A stretch of DNA of 64,000 nt, from positions 901,341 to 965,340 of the forward strand of contig NC_041688.1 in the NCBI RefSeq assembly GCF_900005765.1, read 5' to 3'. This DNA comes from Plasmodium relictum (lineage: Eukaryota > Apicomplexa > Aconoidasida > Haemosporida > Plasmodiidae). This document shows positions 23,501 through 34,461 of this stretch, in pieces (the stretch's first letter is position 1; each line of letters starts with the position of its first letter). The translations under genes were made by a program, and so were the position numbers. Below the pieces are notes generated by a model. That model saw only the letters and a list, made by a program, of their open reading frames with translations. It was not told where the DNA came from and did no database searches.

Positions 23501-24261
23501 AAAAATATTTGGAAAAAATATATATATTTGTGAATTATTCTTGGTTCATTATTTTTCTTACAAAGGAAAAAAAAAATTTTATGAAGTAAAAATAATATTC
23601 CATATAAAATTTTCGCAATTCTCCACATTAATTTTATTATTTTTTTTTCATTTTCTTTGAATATAAGAATTAGCACTCTTTTAACTATACTACTATTCTA
23701 AAAAGAAAAAACTAAAATAAGAGAATATCATAATAAAAGAATTATAAAATAAATAAAAATAATAAAATTTAAAAAAAACTTTTAAATTGAAGGTGTATAT
23801 TTATGCAAAAAACATAGAATGCCATGACTAAAAAAAAAAACTTGTAAAATAGAAGTGAAAAAAATCAAAAAATATTATTTATATGCATATATGGAATTTT
23901 TTTTTTTCATTTTATTTTATTTTTTTTTTTATACATATAATGTCAATTTGATGTTATGGTATTAGAATTAAAAAATTAAATAATTTAATATTATTTTTTT
24001 GAAAATATCTTAAAAACTTTAAGAAAAAAAAAAAAAAAAATAGAATTATAAAGATTATTCATTAAAATCTCCATAAATATATCTTAAATTTTAGCATTAA
24101 AATTGCAAAAAGTTTGTTTTGAATGTATAAGCACATATATTAATTTATTACGATTTTTCCAATTTTTTTATAAAATAATATTTTTATGTTATAGCATTAC
24201 AGTACATATGGATTATATTAGAATTTTAAGTTTTTTTTTTAAGAATTGAAGTAAAAAAACA
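20506..24261. other. Long intergenic region between divergent App1-like and NPL4 genes
   Basis: About 3.8 kb with (TA)n runs (about 21025-21046, 21632-21648, 22552-22567) and homopolymers. It holds a canonical-looking intron (donor after 21760, acceptor at about 22031-22033) that could belong to a spliced 5' leader, and a 41-nt imperfect hairpin at 21790-21830 within it. A hydrophobic frame at 23410-23676 (-) opens on GTG and is low complexity; I do not call it a gene. Confidence 0.5.
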
Positions 24262-25737
24262 ATGACTGAAATAATTGTAAGGTTAAAGTGTGAAATTGGA
24301 TTGTATCGCTTAGAAATAGATAAAAATAAAAAATTAATTGATTTAAAAAAGAAAATAGAAGAAATTTTAAATGTACCATCTGAAAAACAGCAGTTGTATT
24401 TAGATGAAAAACCAAATACTCTATTAAATAATGATTTTGCTACTTTATCAGAATACAGTATACAAAATGGGAGTATGATATTGTTAAAAAGTGAAATAAA
24501 GCCAAATAAAAAAAGTAATAATAATAAAAATGGAGGTAGTACGTCAAATAAGGAAAAAGATAACTTTGATTATAGTGAAATGAGAAAGAAAGAAGAAACA
24601 AGAAAAGAAATAGTTAGTATAGGAAAAGATAAAGATGATAAATCAGATGAGAAAAATGGATCAAAGTCTAATTTTAAATCATTTGATTATTTTTTAAAAT
24701 TAAGGGGATATAATACAACTGATTTACCATTAAATCTAACTTATAAATCAATTTATTTAACAAAAGGAAAATTTATAAAAATTCCATTAAGTATAACGTT
24801 AAAACATCAGGAGTATAGGCATGTTGATCATTTAGAATTAATGAATGTAGAAGAAATTAAGGACTTTGTTCATTATTGGTGTTATAATAATAATATGATA
24901 AAACAAAGAGGTGGATGGATGTATGGGTATTATAAAGAAGATCCTCATTATAATTTAGGGATAAGAGCAGTATGTGAGTGCATATATGAACCACCTCAAA
25001 TAAATGAAAATAATCAAGTTAAATTTTTACCTGATGATTTTTTAGAATCTGCTGATTTAATTGCTGAAAGACTAGGTTTAGAAAGAATAGGATGGATTTT
25101 TACTCATTTACCTAGAAAAGAATATTTAACATCAAATGAAGTAGTGCAGATAGCTAAGTTGCAATTAGCCAGTATGAAAAAAAATACACATTATACTAAC
25201 TATAGTGTATCTAATTTTATCACATGCACTATATCACCTGATCCTTTACTAAACAATGAACCTGTCACAAATGCATTTATGATTTCCGATTTGGGAATGG
25301 CTCTAATAAGAGACAATTTGATTGAAGAAAATCAAATTGATTCTTCTCATATACATTTAAGAAATCCTAATAAAAATGAATTATTACCACAAATTTTAGA
25401 AAGTGGTAAAGAAACAAATAAATTTGACACGGACTGGTTCATTGTTCGTGTAAATGAATCTGCACCTAAAGTTGTTAGATCTATTTTTAAAAATTTTCAT
25501 TTCCCTAGAGAAAATAGAGTTAACTTACAGACAGCTAATGATGTGAAAGAATATTTTCGTAGTAAAAAATTAGATAGAGGAAATAATGGAAACTTCAAAT
25601 GTTCTGATTTCCATTTAATTTTGTTTGTTTCAAAAGTATTGGATATAGAGACAGCACTTGCTTTATGTGATGCAACTCTAAATAAAAAAGAAATTGATCC
25701 CATAATGGAAGAAGTTCTCACTTCTATCAAAATTTGA
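24262..25737 (+). CDS. NPL4: NPL4, ubiquitin-binding cofactor of the CDC48/p97 segregase
   Basis: With UFD1 and CDC48 it extracts polyubiquitylated proteins, for example in ER-associated degradation. The 491-residue protein starts with a ubiquitin-like domain (1-78, contacts CDC48), a charged linker (about 80-140), then the NPL4 core: YRHVDHLELMN, GGWMYGYYKEDPHYNLGIRA, CECIYEPPQ and ERLGLERIGWIFTHLP all match the conserved MPN-like core, ending with a DFHLILFVSK helix and a C-terminal helix. The zinc-binding cysteines that normally precede the SITL..Q.YRHVD segment are missing: the equivalent stretch is TKGKFIKIPLSITLKHQEYRH. The C-terminal NZF finger of human NPL4 is also absent, as in yeast. 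Single exon; the ATG precedes the UBL directly. Confidence 0.95.
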   Translation: MTEIIVRLKCEIGLYRLEIDKNKKLIDLKKKIEEILNVPSEKQQLYLDEKPNTLLNNDFATLSEYSIQNGSMILLKSEIKPNKKSNNNKNGGSTSNKEKDNFDYSEMRKKEETRKEIVSIGKDKDDKSDEKNGSKSNFKSFDYFLKLRGYNTTDLPLNLTYKSIYLTKGKFIKIPLSITLKHQEYRHVDHLELMNVEEIKDFVHYWCYNNNMIKQRGGWMYGYYKEDPHYNLGIRAVCECIYEPPQINENNQVKFLPDDFLESADLIAERLGLERIGWIFTHLPRKEYLTSNEVVQIAKLQLASMKKNTHYTNYSVSNFITCTISPDPLLNNEPVTNAFMISDLGMALIRDNLIEENQIDSSHIHLRNPNKNELLPQILESGKETNKFDTDWFIVRVNESAPKVVRSIFKNFHFPRENRVNLQTANDVKEYFRSKKLDRGNNGNFKCSDFHLILFVSKVLDIETALALCDATLNKKEIDPIMEEVLTSIKI

Positions 25738-26831
25738 CATAAATGAAATAGTTTGAATTTTAAAAAAAAAAAAAACTTATATTAGTACTATATATATATT
25801 TTATTATGTATTGTGTTTAATTTGTTAGAACCATATATCTAAATATATATAAACATACATATATATTATTATATGTTTTATATATATAATTTATATACTT
25901 ATTTTTTTTTTTTTTACTTTTAAATTTTAAACCATTCGTGTAATTGTCTAATTATAATATATATATTTATATATTATATTTCCTTTTTCCTTTTTTTAAA
26001 ATTATTAGAATATAAAAAAAAAAAAAAATTTTTTTACGAATCTACGTCTTATGGATAAAAAATAATAAATTTTAACAATTTCATTATTTTTACATTTACT
26101 TTAAATGCATTTATCGAGAAAGGAAATGAGAGCAAATATATGTATGTATATGAATTAGTTATTTAAAATTTTTTTTTTTATTAAGTGGATTTCCCCTAAA
26201 TTAAGATCTTATCTTATCTTATCTCATCTTATTATTAACTTATATATTTAATATAATTTTTTAAAATAAAATCAATATAACAAATATATGTATATATTGT
26301 TACTAAAGTTCAACATTTTTACTTCAAAAATGAATAATAAACAGAACATTCTAAAGAATAAATAAAAAAAAATTTTACTTCAAAAATGATTAATAAACAA
26401 CACATTTCATAATAAATAGTTCAAATTATTTATATTTAAATACATATAAATACAAAAAAAGAAAAAAAAAAATGAATCAAATGCATGGTTATTTAATTTT
26501 TATAAAAAAAAAAAGAATACCTTTTTATTAATAAATGGAAATAAGAAAATTAAAATTAATAATAAAAAAGTAAAATAAAAAAAAAAAATTATATATAATT
26601 TTTATGTTCTTTATTTACTCATTTTATATATACTATAAAAAAGGAGAGAAATAGGAAAAAAAAAAAAAAAATTATAAAATAACAATGTTAAACGAAAAAA
26701 ATTAAAAAAAAAAAAAAAAATGAGCATATAAGCATTATATATATATATAACAACAAAACGAATAAATTTCCCATAAAATAACAATAAATAAAAATAAAAA
26801 CATTTTAGTTTTATATGTATTATAAAATGTC
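25738..26831. other. Convergent 3' intergenic region (NPL4/CAF40)
   Basis: 3' flanks with many A/T tracts, a pentameric ATCTT tract at about 26205-26231 and two near-identical 34-bp copies at 26317-26350 and 26373-26406. No gene seen. Confidence 0.6.
26317..26406. repeat. Imperfect 34-bp direct repeat, two copies
   Basis: The copies at 26317-26350 and 26373-26406 both begin TTTTACTTCAAAAATGA and end ACATT with three substitutions by eye. They are separated by 22 bases. Probably a local duplication in a 3' flank. Confidence 0.8.
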
Positions 26832-28430
26832 TTATTGGTTATTATTATCATGAATATTCATTAAATTATTATTTAAATTAAGATTATTTGAAATATTTGA
26901 TGAATGCTTATTATTATTATTATTAACAACTTTGTTATTAACATTATTGTTATTAGAATTTGAATTATTGCTATTTATTTTCTCTTTAAAAGAATTATTA
27001 TTATTATTACTATTATTATTGTTATCATTCATATTTATATTCATGTTTAAATTGTTGTAATTATTTTGAGATAAATTATTGTTGATTATGTTTAAATTCA
27101 TATTTTGGTTATTCACATTATTAGGAACAGAAATACTTTCTTCTTCATTATTAATATTATATAGTAATTGTAATAACCATTTTTTTGTATAGGGATCTTC
27201 TTTTAAACATGGAATAAAAGCTTTATTAACGTGTTTTAATGGTTCTGGCAGGCAATATTTTAAAGCTTCCAATGCACGAGGATTTTCTGATAATCTTAAA
27301 TAACAACGGACAATATGCTTAAGTAATCTTGATGAGGGATTTTCTACTAATGAATTTACCATATTAGACAAAACAGCAGATACAGCATAAAATCTCTCAG
27401 GTGTAGCACATATATAATTTAACCCTAATTCATCTATAAGAATTTTTTGAACAATAAAAGTAGCAACAGTTTTAGATAACTCACTTCCAGTTTCCATTAT
27501 TCGTAAACATAATGGAATAATCTCTGTTTGTAACAAAAAATTTATAACATCTGGGTTGTCTACTTTAACTAATGCACCTATAACACCTAATGATGTTAGA
27601 CGCAAATATTCAAATGGTCTGTTTTTTGATTCTGCATTCAAAAATGGATATAAAAATAAAGGAATATGGGCATTTAAGAAATGCTGCTTTGTTTCTGGAT
27701 GAGATGCAACACATTGTAATAAAGCTAAAGAATTGCATACTCTATTTGATGAAGATGTGGTTAATAAAGGAGGAGATAGCTGTGGATAAATAGAAACAAT
27801 TTCCTGTAATAATGTTGTTATTGTACCAAATGAATTCCATAAAACAGGGGCGATATCTTGATATGTTTCTCTTTTTCTTGATAATTCAAGTAGAGCATTT
27901 TCTCTTTTTTCCGAAAAACATAAATCAAACACTAACTGGTACACTTTTTTTTTTTCATCATCTTCATTTGAGCCAATACGAACACTAGATAAATTATTGG
28001 AATGATTATTATTTGGTATATTATTATGATCATTTGAAATATTATTATTAATATTTACATTATTTAAATTCATATTATTCATATTTTTTACACTATTTAT
28101 ATTTATATTATTCATATTCATATTATTTATATTCATATTATTCATATTCATATTATTCATATTATGATTTAAATTATTTTGTACAATGTTGTGATTCATG
28201 TTAGTATATCCTACCATATTATGATTTATATTATTTTGATTGAAATTATTTTGACTAATATTACTTTGGCTAAAATTGTTTTGATTAAAATTATTCTGAC
28301 TTAAATTACTTTGATTCATACCATTTGTGCTTAAACCATTTTGATTTGTATTATGATGGTGATATATACTATTTCTATTATTCACAGTATTCATTTTATG
28401 CCCATTAATTAATCCATTGCTATTCATCAT
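26832..28430 (-). CDS. CAF40: CAF40/CNOT9 (RCD1) subunit of the CCR4-NOT complex
   Basis: A scaffold subunit of the CCR4-NOT deadenylase, which binds NOT1 and peptide motifs of RNA-binding proteins to bring mRNAs to deadenylation. The armadillo-repeat core (about residues 160-430) is very well conserved: [73 protein letters not shown] and [20 protein letters not shown] are near-identical to yeast and animal CAF40. It is flanked by an N-terminal Asn/Met-rich tail ([10 protein letters not shown]-type repeats) and a C-terminal poly-Asn tail, both parasite-specific low complexity. Single exon, 532 residues; it begins with Met-Met. Role by homology; core identity is not in doubt. Confidence 0.96.
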   Translation of the reverse strand: MMNSNGLINGHKMNTVNNRNSIYHHHNTNQNGLSTNGMNQSNLSQNNFNQNNFSQSNISQNNFNQNNINHNMVGYTNMNHNIVQNNLNHNMNNMNMNNMNINNMNMNNININSVKNMNNMNLNNVNINNNISNDHNNIPNNNHSNNLSSVRIGSNEDDEKKKVYQLVFDLCFSEKRENALLELSRKRETYQDIAPVLWNSFGTITTLLQEIVSIYPQLSPPLLTTSSSNRVCNSLALLQCVASHPETKQHFLNAHIPLFLYPFLNAESKNRPFEYLRLTSLGVIGALVKVDNPDVINFLLQTEIIPLCLRIMETGSELSKTVATFIVQKILIDELGLNYICATPERFYAVSAVLSNMVNSLVENPSSRLLKHIVRCYLRLSENPRALEALKYCLPEPLKHVNKAFIPCLKEDPYTKKWLLQLLYNINNEEESISVPNNVNNQNMNLNIINNNLSQNNYNNLNMNINMNDNNNNSNNNNNSFKEKINSNNSNSNNNNVNNKVVNNNNNKHSSNISNNLNLNNNLMNIHDNNNQ

Positions 28431-31400
28431 ATTTCAAGTGTTAAATTTTATGAAAACAAGAATAAAAAATAAAAATAAAAAAATAAAAAAAATTTTATAA
28501 AAAATATGGAATAAACAATATATATATTTTATACTTTTCCAACAATTTTTTTTTATATAATAAAGTTATCTTTTGCTAATTTATTTTTATCCATAAAAAA
28601 TTATTTTATGTGTATCTTCTTCATCAGAAAAAAAAAAAATTATATTCTTCCCTTTAAATATATATATTTTAATAGTAGAATTAACTTTAATTTTATTAAT
28701 TTATTTATTTTATTATTATTTTTTTTTTTAATACATATTTCACATTCAATTTTTATCTTTATTGCATTTCTGCTTATGTATGTATCTTTTGTTGCTTTCT
28801 TTCTTTTTTAATATAGGATATATATTTTTTTAATATAAATGTTTTCTGTTTTTTTCATATATATATATATATATCTTATGCTATACTCAGTATGTATAAT
28901 TTTTGTTAATTAAAATTTTTTTCTTTTAAAATTTAATTTTATAAACAATTTCACAATTTTTTTCCTTTTTGTTTTGTTTAAAATAATTGTATTAACAAAA
29001 AAAAAAAAAAATTATATTCTATTTTTTTTAATTTTTTTTTTCCCCTTCTTTTCTTTTTTTTATTTTATTTTCATATATTTTCTTTACTTTAATTGAACTT
29101 AGTATTAATATATTTTATTTTCTTCTATATTTTTATTCTTTTTACAAAATATTTTATTTCTTTTTTAAATCTTTTTTTTTTTTTATTAAAAATTTCATGC
29201 GTTTATGTTGCTTATAGAGAAATAAATAAAAAATTATGTTTATTTATATATATATATATATGTTAAGTAAATAAAAATTAATAGATAAATTTATATGAAA
29301 GTTAAAATTTTATTTATTTGTTTTATTGTTTTTTTTATAATTTGATTTAATCGAATTAATAATAACGGTGTCTTGAATTATTTTAAAATTATTTTTATGT
29401 ATATGCTCATTATTATTTGAAATATATACATATTTAGCCTTTTTTTTTTTTTTTTTTTTTTTTGACGAATTTTATATAAATTTTAGAGGTTTTAAGTCAA
29501 TAATTCTTTTTTCTTTTTTTATAAATAAAAAAAATGAGACTTTTGTGTAGTCAAAATATTTTTTTTATTTTTCCCTTATATAAATTTATGTAAATTTATA
29601 TAATTTTAATTGTATTTTTATCCAATTAATGTGATTTTTCTTAATATTAATTTTTTAAGTGCATTTTATATGTTTCAATTTTCTTCATTTTTTTTTCTTA
29701 ACACTATATAAATTTAAATGTTTCTTTAGATTTATGATTTAGTAATTTAATTATATAACTTTTCTTTTTTTTTATTTTTAATAGTATAAGATTTTTATTT
29801 TTGACGTCTACAATAACAATAAACTTTTTTCTTTATATTTATTTTATATTAAATTTTTATATGTAAGGGAAGAGATGCCTCTTAAAAAATAAAAGTAAAA
29901 TAGAAGTTAGCAATACTCTAATAATTTTTAATATTTATGAATATTTCTTATTTTCAATATGGTTAATATAAAAATCTTGCAACGGTTAAATATGTTTTTA
30001 AAGTAATATTTTCACATGCTACTTTTTATGAGTTTATCTTATTTGTTTTTTCTTTTATTACAATGCATAATTTAAAAATATTTTTATATATCCTTACGGA
30101 AAGTATAGAAAATAAACTTCTTTACCTAGCATAAGTTATACACAAAAAAAAGTATACTGATTACTCTACGAACTTCTTAATTTTTTTTTTTTAATCTTTA
30201 TTAAATAAATGCTTAGGAATTATTAATATACGAAATTATTAAATAATTTTATACATTTACATATTAATTTAACAAAATTAAAAAAGAAATATAATTGGTC
30301 ATTTTTTATTTATCTTTTTTTTTTTTCTTGTTAAATTTCAATTAATAAATTAAATATTTATTATTGTAAGTGTTTCATATTTTTTTTTATTCTTTTCAGA
30401 GTACAATATTCATATTTTTGTTCCAATAAAGTTACCTTTTTTCCTCATATATCCTAATTTTTAATGCATAACATAAATTCTTATATAATATATTAAAATA
30501 TAAAATAGTTTAAACTTTTATTGTTATTTCTAACATAGCATAATTAAAGTAATTCTATAAGAAAATTTTTTTTTTAATTTGAATTTTTAAGTTATAGACT
30601 TTTTTTTTCAAATTTTAATGAAAGAGCAAAATAAAAAAAAAAAATAGAAGAAATGTAAAAATTATCAAATAATATATTTTATATATTTTTTTTTTTTATT
30701 ATATGAATTAAAAATAATTAAATTAATCATTATTCATATTGTGAAAGTTATTGTATTTTTTATTTTAATTTAAAATATTAGTATATTTATAAATGAAGCT
30801 TTATAAATAATGTAACACTAATGAGTATCTATGCATGCAAAAATAAAAAAAGTATAATACGAATCTTGTTCTTTTATATATATTTGAGAAAAAGTAATAT
30901 ATAAATTGGTCTACAATTAAAAATAAAGTAATAAATTATATATTACTTTTTAATAAAAAAAAAAAGTATATATATTTATAACTTAGTTTTTCTCTTCTTA
31001 TAATTATTGATATCCTTTTCTAAAAATTTACTAGCTATATAATTTCCACACAATGGTATAAATTTACATAATTTTCTAGATAAATAAAAAAAAAAAAAGT
31101 AAAACATGTAAGTTGTAAGGACATTTATTTTTATTTTAAAATTTTTATGTAAATACTATTTACAGTAATTAAAGAATAATATATATGTTTTTTCTCTGAA
31201 AAAGTTCCACTTGTAAATATATTTCAGTGTGTAAAAGAAATTAAACATCTAAAAAAAAAAAAAGAAAAAACAAAGAAAATAAAAGGGAAAATTTTAAGAG
31301 TTAAAAAAAAAAAGCATTAGTACTAAAATTAATTAATTATAAAATTTCCATTAAAAATAAAAAAGTGAAACGTATTATAATTAATAAAAATGTGTGATAA

Positions 31401-32637
31401 GGTTAATACCTGGTTTTATTTTCAATGTCCTGAGCGTTTTTTTTTTGTAAATTTAACACGCTACGATATTAATAAAAAATAAAGCACATTTATTTAAATG
31501 TAATTATTTTATAAAAAATGTTATTAAAATAAACAAAAAAGATGAATTATGGAAATTTTTCTTTTATTTATATTTTTATAGAAAATAAATTATACATAAA
31601 ATTAATAACTATTCATAGCTATACTTCGTATATTTTATTACATAAAAAATAATGACATATATATTTTTTTTGAATTTAGTATATGTAAAAAGAAAAAGTT
31701 CAATTTCTTTTAATAAATATATATTTGTTTATATATTAATCAATGCTAGACGTACATATTACACTAGAAAAATGAAATAAAATCTAATCATATACATTTT
31801 TCATTGTTTACCATTTTTTTTTTTATTTCTTAGAAATTAATTTTTAATAGTCTTATTTTCTTGTGTAAAGGATATTTATTTATTTATTTAATAAAAAATT
31901 TTAAAAAATAATGAACTTTTTGGTAACTTTATTTTTTACATATATATATTTATGAAACTTTGCTTCATGCAACTTCATATAATTTTTTTGGACAACACTA
32001 TTTATTTTTTAATAATTTTATTTAGCTTTTTAATACTAAGAAAGTTTTAATTTATATATTTATATACATTAATATTTATTTTCTTTTGAGAATACATAGA
32101 AGAAAAAAAATATATATGTGTATACGTAAATTATAATTATTACTTATTAGGACAATGCTAAATAACTTATGTATGTTAATTTTTTTTTTTAATCATATAA
32201 ATTAAAAACGAATGAATACTATAAATATTTTTTAGTACTCATTTTTAATTTAATTTTTGTTTTTTTTTTTTTTTTTCTGTAATTTTATAGAAAATTTCAT
32301 TTAATATAATAATGTCTTTTAATATTTATTGGACTTAATAATTTTATTAATATTTAATAGATACATAATTTTTTTTAGTAATATTTTTTTTAAATACATA
32401 TCATAAAAACATTCTATAAATAAAGTGCTCCAATAAAATAATTGTTTCCTTATTTTAAAAGGAGAAGACATGTATAATACATTAGTTTTTTTTTGTTTAT
32501 TTTAAAAGAATTGATCATAATACATAATTTTTGTATTTATAGAACTTGATAATTATTTAATTATATAAATGTAACATTCATATAGAACATTTTATAATTT
32601 TTTTTCATTTTTATTTAAAATAAAATACTAGATTAAA
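28431..32637. other. Long intergenic region between divergent CAF40 and SUB1
   Basis: 4.2 kb. It should carry the SUB1 promoter, expected to be schizont-stage from the known biology. A composition-distinct exon-like block lies at 30976-31075 (-) with another at 31164-31248 (-), and a box C/D-like fold at 31387-31440 (+); see findings. The rest is A/T runs, with T tracts near 29440-29463 and a (TA)n run at 28858-28873. Confidence 0.5.
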
Positions 32638-34461
32638 ATGTGTTCTCAAAATATAAAGTTATACCTTTTTTATCTATGTATGCTATATTTACTTTTATTT
32701 ACAATAAAAATAAATAGAGTATTTGCAAATATAGAAAATAAAGAACAAGATGATGCAAAGAAAATTATAAGTGAATTACGTTTTTTACAAAAAGTGGAAG
32801 ATATTTTAGAAAAAAATAACATTGGTGTTTCTGATATAAATGCAGATGAAAATTCATATAACCCAGATATAGATGCACCTAAACAAGAAATAGAAAAATT
32901 GAAATTGGACGGTTTTGAAGTACAAAAAAATAATGAATTAAAAAAAAATAATATATCTGAGAAAGAAGTAGATAAACAAAAAAAAGTATTGCGTTTAATA
33001 GTTAGTGAAAATCATTCTACGACTCCATCTTTTTTTGAAGAATCCCTTTTACAAGAAGACGTTATATCCCTTATAGAGAGCAAAGGTAAACTCTCCAATT
33101 TGCCGTCTTTGAAATCTGCAATAATTGATTTAAATGATGATACAACGGATAAAGAATTAGAAGCTTATATAACTACATTAGAAAAAAAAGGGGCTCTAGT
33201 TGAATCGGACAAATTAGTTGGTGCTGATAGCTTTGATTTAACTTCTTTTAAAGAAGCAATAAAAAGAGGAGAAGAAAATATAAATTTGAAAGATTTTGAA
33301 ACATTTTTAGAAGTAGAAGGAGAAAGAGATGATTTTGCTAAAACACTTGAATCATTCAATATAAAAAAAAATGAAATAGAAAATGGAAATAGGGTATATC
33401 GCTTTAACGATGAATATAGAAATCTACAATGGGGATTAGATTTATCTCGATTGGATGAAGCACAAGAATTGCTTCAGAATAATCGATTAACTAGAACAAG
33501 AATATGTGTAGTAGACAGTGGTGTAGATTATAAACATCCAGATTTAAAAAAAAATATTGATTTAAATTTAAAAGAATTAAACGGTAAAGATGGAGTAGAT
33601 GATGATGATAATGGAATTATTGATGATATATATGGAGCTAATTTTTTAAATAACAGTGGTGATCCAATGGACGATAATTATCATGGAACTCATGTAGCTG
33701 GTATTATATCAGCAATTGGTAATAATAAGATAGGTGTAGTAGGAATTGATATGAACTCTAAAATAATAATATGTAAGGCTTTAGATAAGAATAAATTGGG
33801 AAGATTGGGTGATATGTTGAAATGTATTGACTATTGTATTGGAAGAAAAGCAAATATTATAAATGGAAGTTTTTCTTTCGATGATTATAGTAATATATTT
33901 AATTCTTCTGTTCAACGACTCAAAGAAAGAGGAATTTTATTTGTTGTATCTGCTAGTAATTGCAATCATGCTAGAAATACTGAACCAGATATAACTAAGT
34001 GTGATTTAAGTATAAATAAAAAATATCCACCAGTATTATCAGTGATGTATGATAATGTAGTATCTGTAGCTAACTTAAAAAAGAGTTTACATAATAATTA
34101 TTCTTTATCAATAAATTCTTTTTATAGTAATATCTATTGCCAAGTAGCAGCGCCAGGTACTAACATTTATTCTACTACACCTTCTAATACTTATAGAAAA
34201 CTTAATGGAACATCAATGGCTGCTCCTCATGTGACTGCTATTGCTTCACTAATTTATTCAATTAATCCTAATTTAACTTATAAACAAATTATACAAATAC
34301 TGAAAAAATCAATAACTAAACTTTCTTCGTTGGAAGGCAAAGTGAACTGGGCAGGATATATTGACATTTATAATGCAGTAAATTTAGCTATAAAAAGTAG
34401 AATACCTTATGTAAATTCTCAATTATCATTTAGATGGAAGAAAAAAAAAAGAAAAGAATAA
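32638..34461 (+). CDS. SUB1: Subtilisin-like serine protease SUB1
   Basis: SUB1 is the egress protease stored in exonemes and discharged into the parasitophorous vacuole, where it cleaves SERA and MSP proteins. The 607-residue protein starts with a signal peptide (about 5-30), has a long prodomain (to about 265) and a subtilase domain: Asp293 in VVDSGVD, His349 in NYHGTHVAG, oxyanion Asn441 in SASNCNH and Ser526 in NGTSMAAPH, all intact. The Asp-rich VDDDDNGIIDD segment looks like a calcium-binding loop. It ends in a Lys/Arg-rich tail. Single exon; the ATG directly precedes the signal peptide. It heads a tandem array of three subtilase-like genes on the same strand. Somewhat shorter than the P. 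falciparum enzyme (688 residues from memory), mostly in the prodomain. Confidence 0.97.
   Translation: MCSQNIKLYLFYLCMLYLLLFTIKINRVFANIENKEQDDAKKIISELRFLQKVEDILEKNNIGVSDINADENSYNPDIDAPKQEIEKLKLDGFEVQKNNELKKNNISEKEVDKQKKVLRLIVSENHSTTPSFFEESLLQEDVISLIESKGKLSNLPSLKSAIIDLNDDTTDKELEAYITTLEKKGALVESDKLVGADSFDLTSFKEAIKRGEENINLKDFETFLEVEGERDDFAKTLESFNIKKNEIENGNRVYRFNDEYRNLQWGLDLSRLDEAQELLQNNRLTRTRICVVDSGVDYKHPDLKKNIDLNLKELNGKDGVDDDDNGIIDDIYGANFLNNSGDPMDDNYHGTHVAGIISAIGNNKIGVVGIDMNSKIIICKALDKNKLGRLGDMLKCIDYCIGRKANIINGSFSFDDYSNIFNSSVQRLKERGILFVVSASNCNHARNTEPDITKCDLSINKKYPPVLSVMYDNVVSVANLKKSLHNNYSLSINSFYSNIYCQVAAPGTNIYSTTPSNTYRKLNGTSMAAPHVTAIASLIYSINPNLTYKQIIQILKKSITKLSSLEGKVNWAGYIDIYNAVNLAIKSRIPYVNSQLSFRWKKKKRKE

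Noticed and set aside
23410-23676. 88-codon hydrophobic frame on the minus strand upstream of NPL4
   Set aside because: Starts with GTG rather than ATG, and is Phe/Ile/Tyr low complexity from T-rich DNA; no splice partner in phase.
28608-28811. 67-codon hydrophobic frame on + upstream of CAF40
   Set aside because: T-rich translation with no conserved motif; lies in the CAF40 promoter region.
31952-32050. 32-residue membrane-like frame 0.6 kb upstream of SUB1
   Set aside because: Length is within chance expectation and no splice signal joins it to SUB1.
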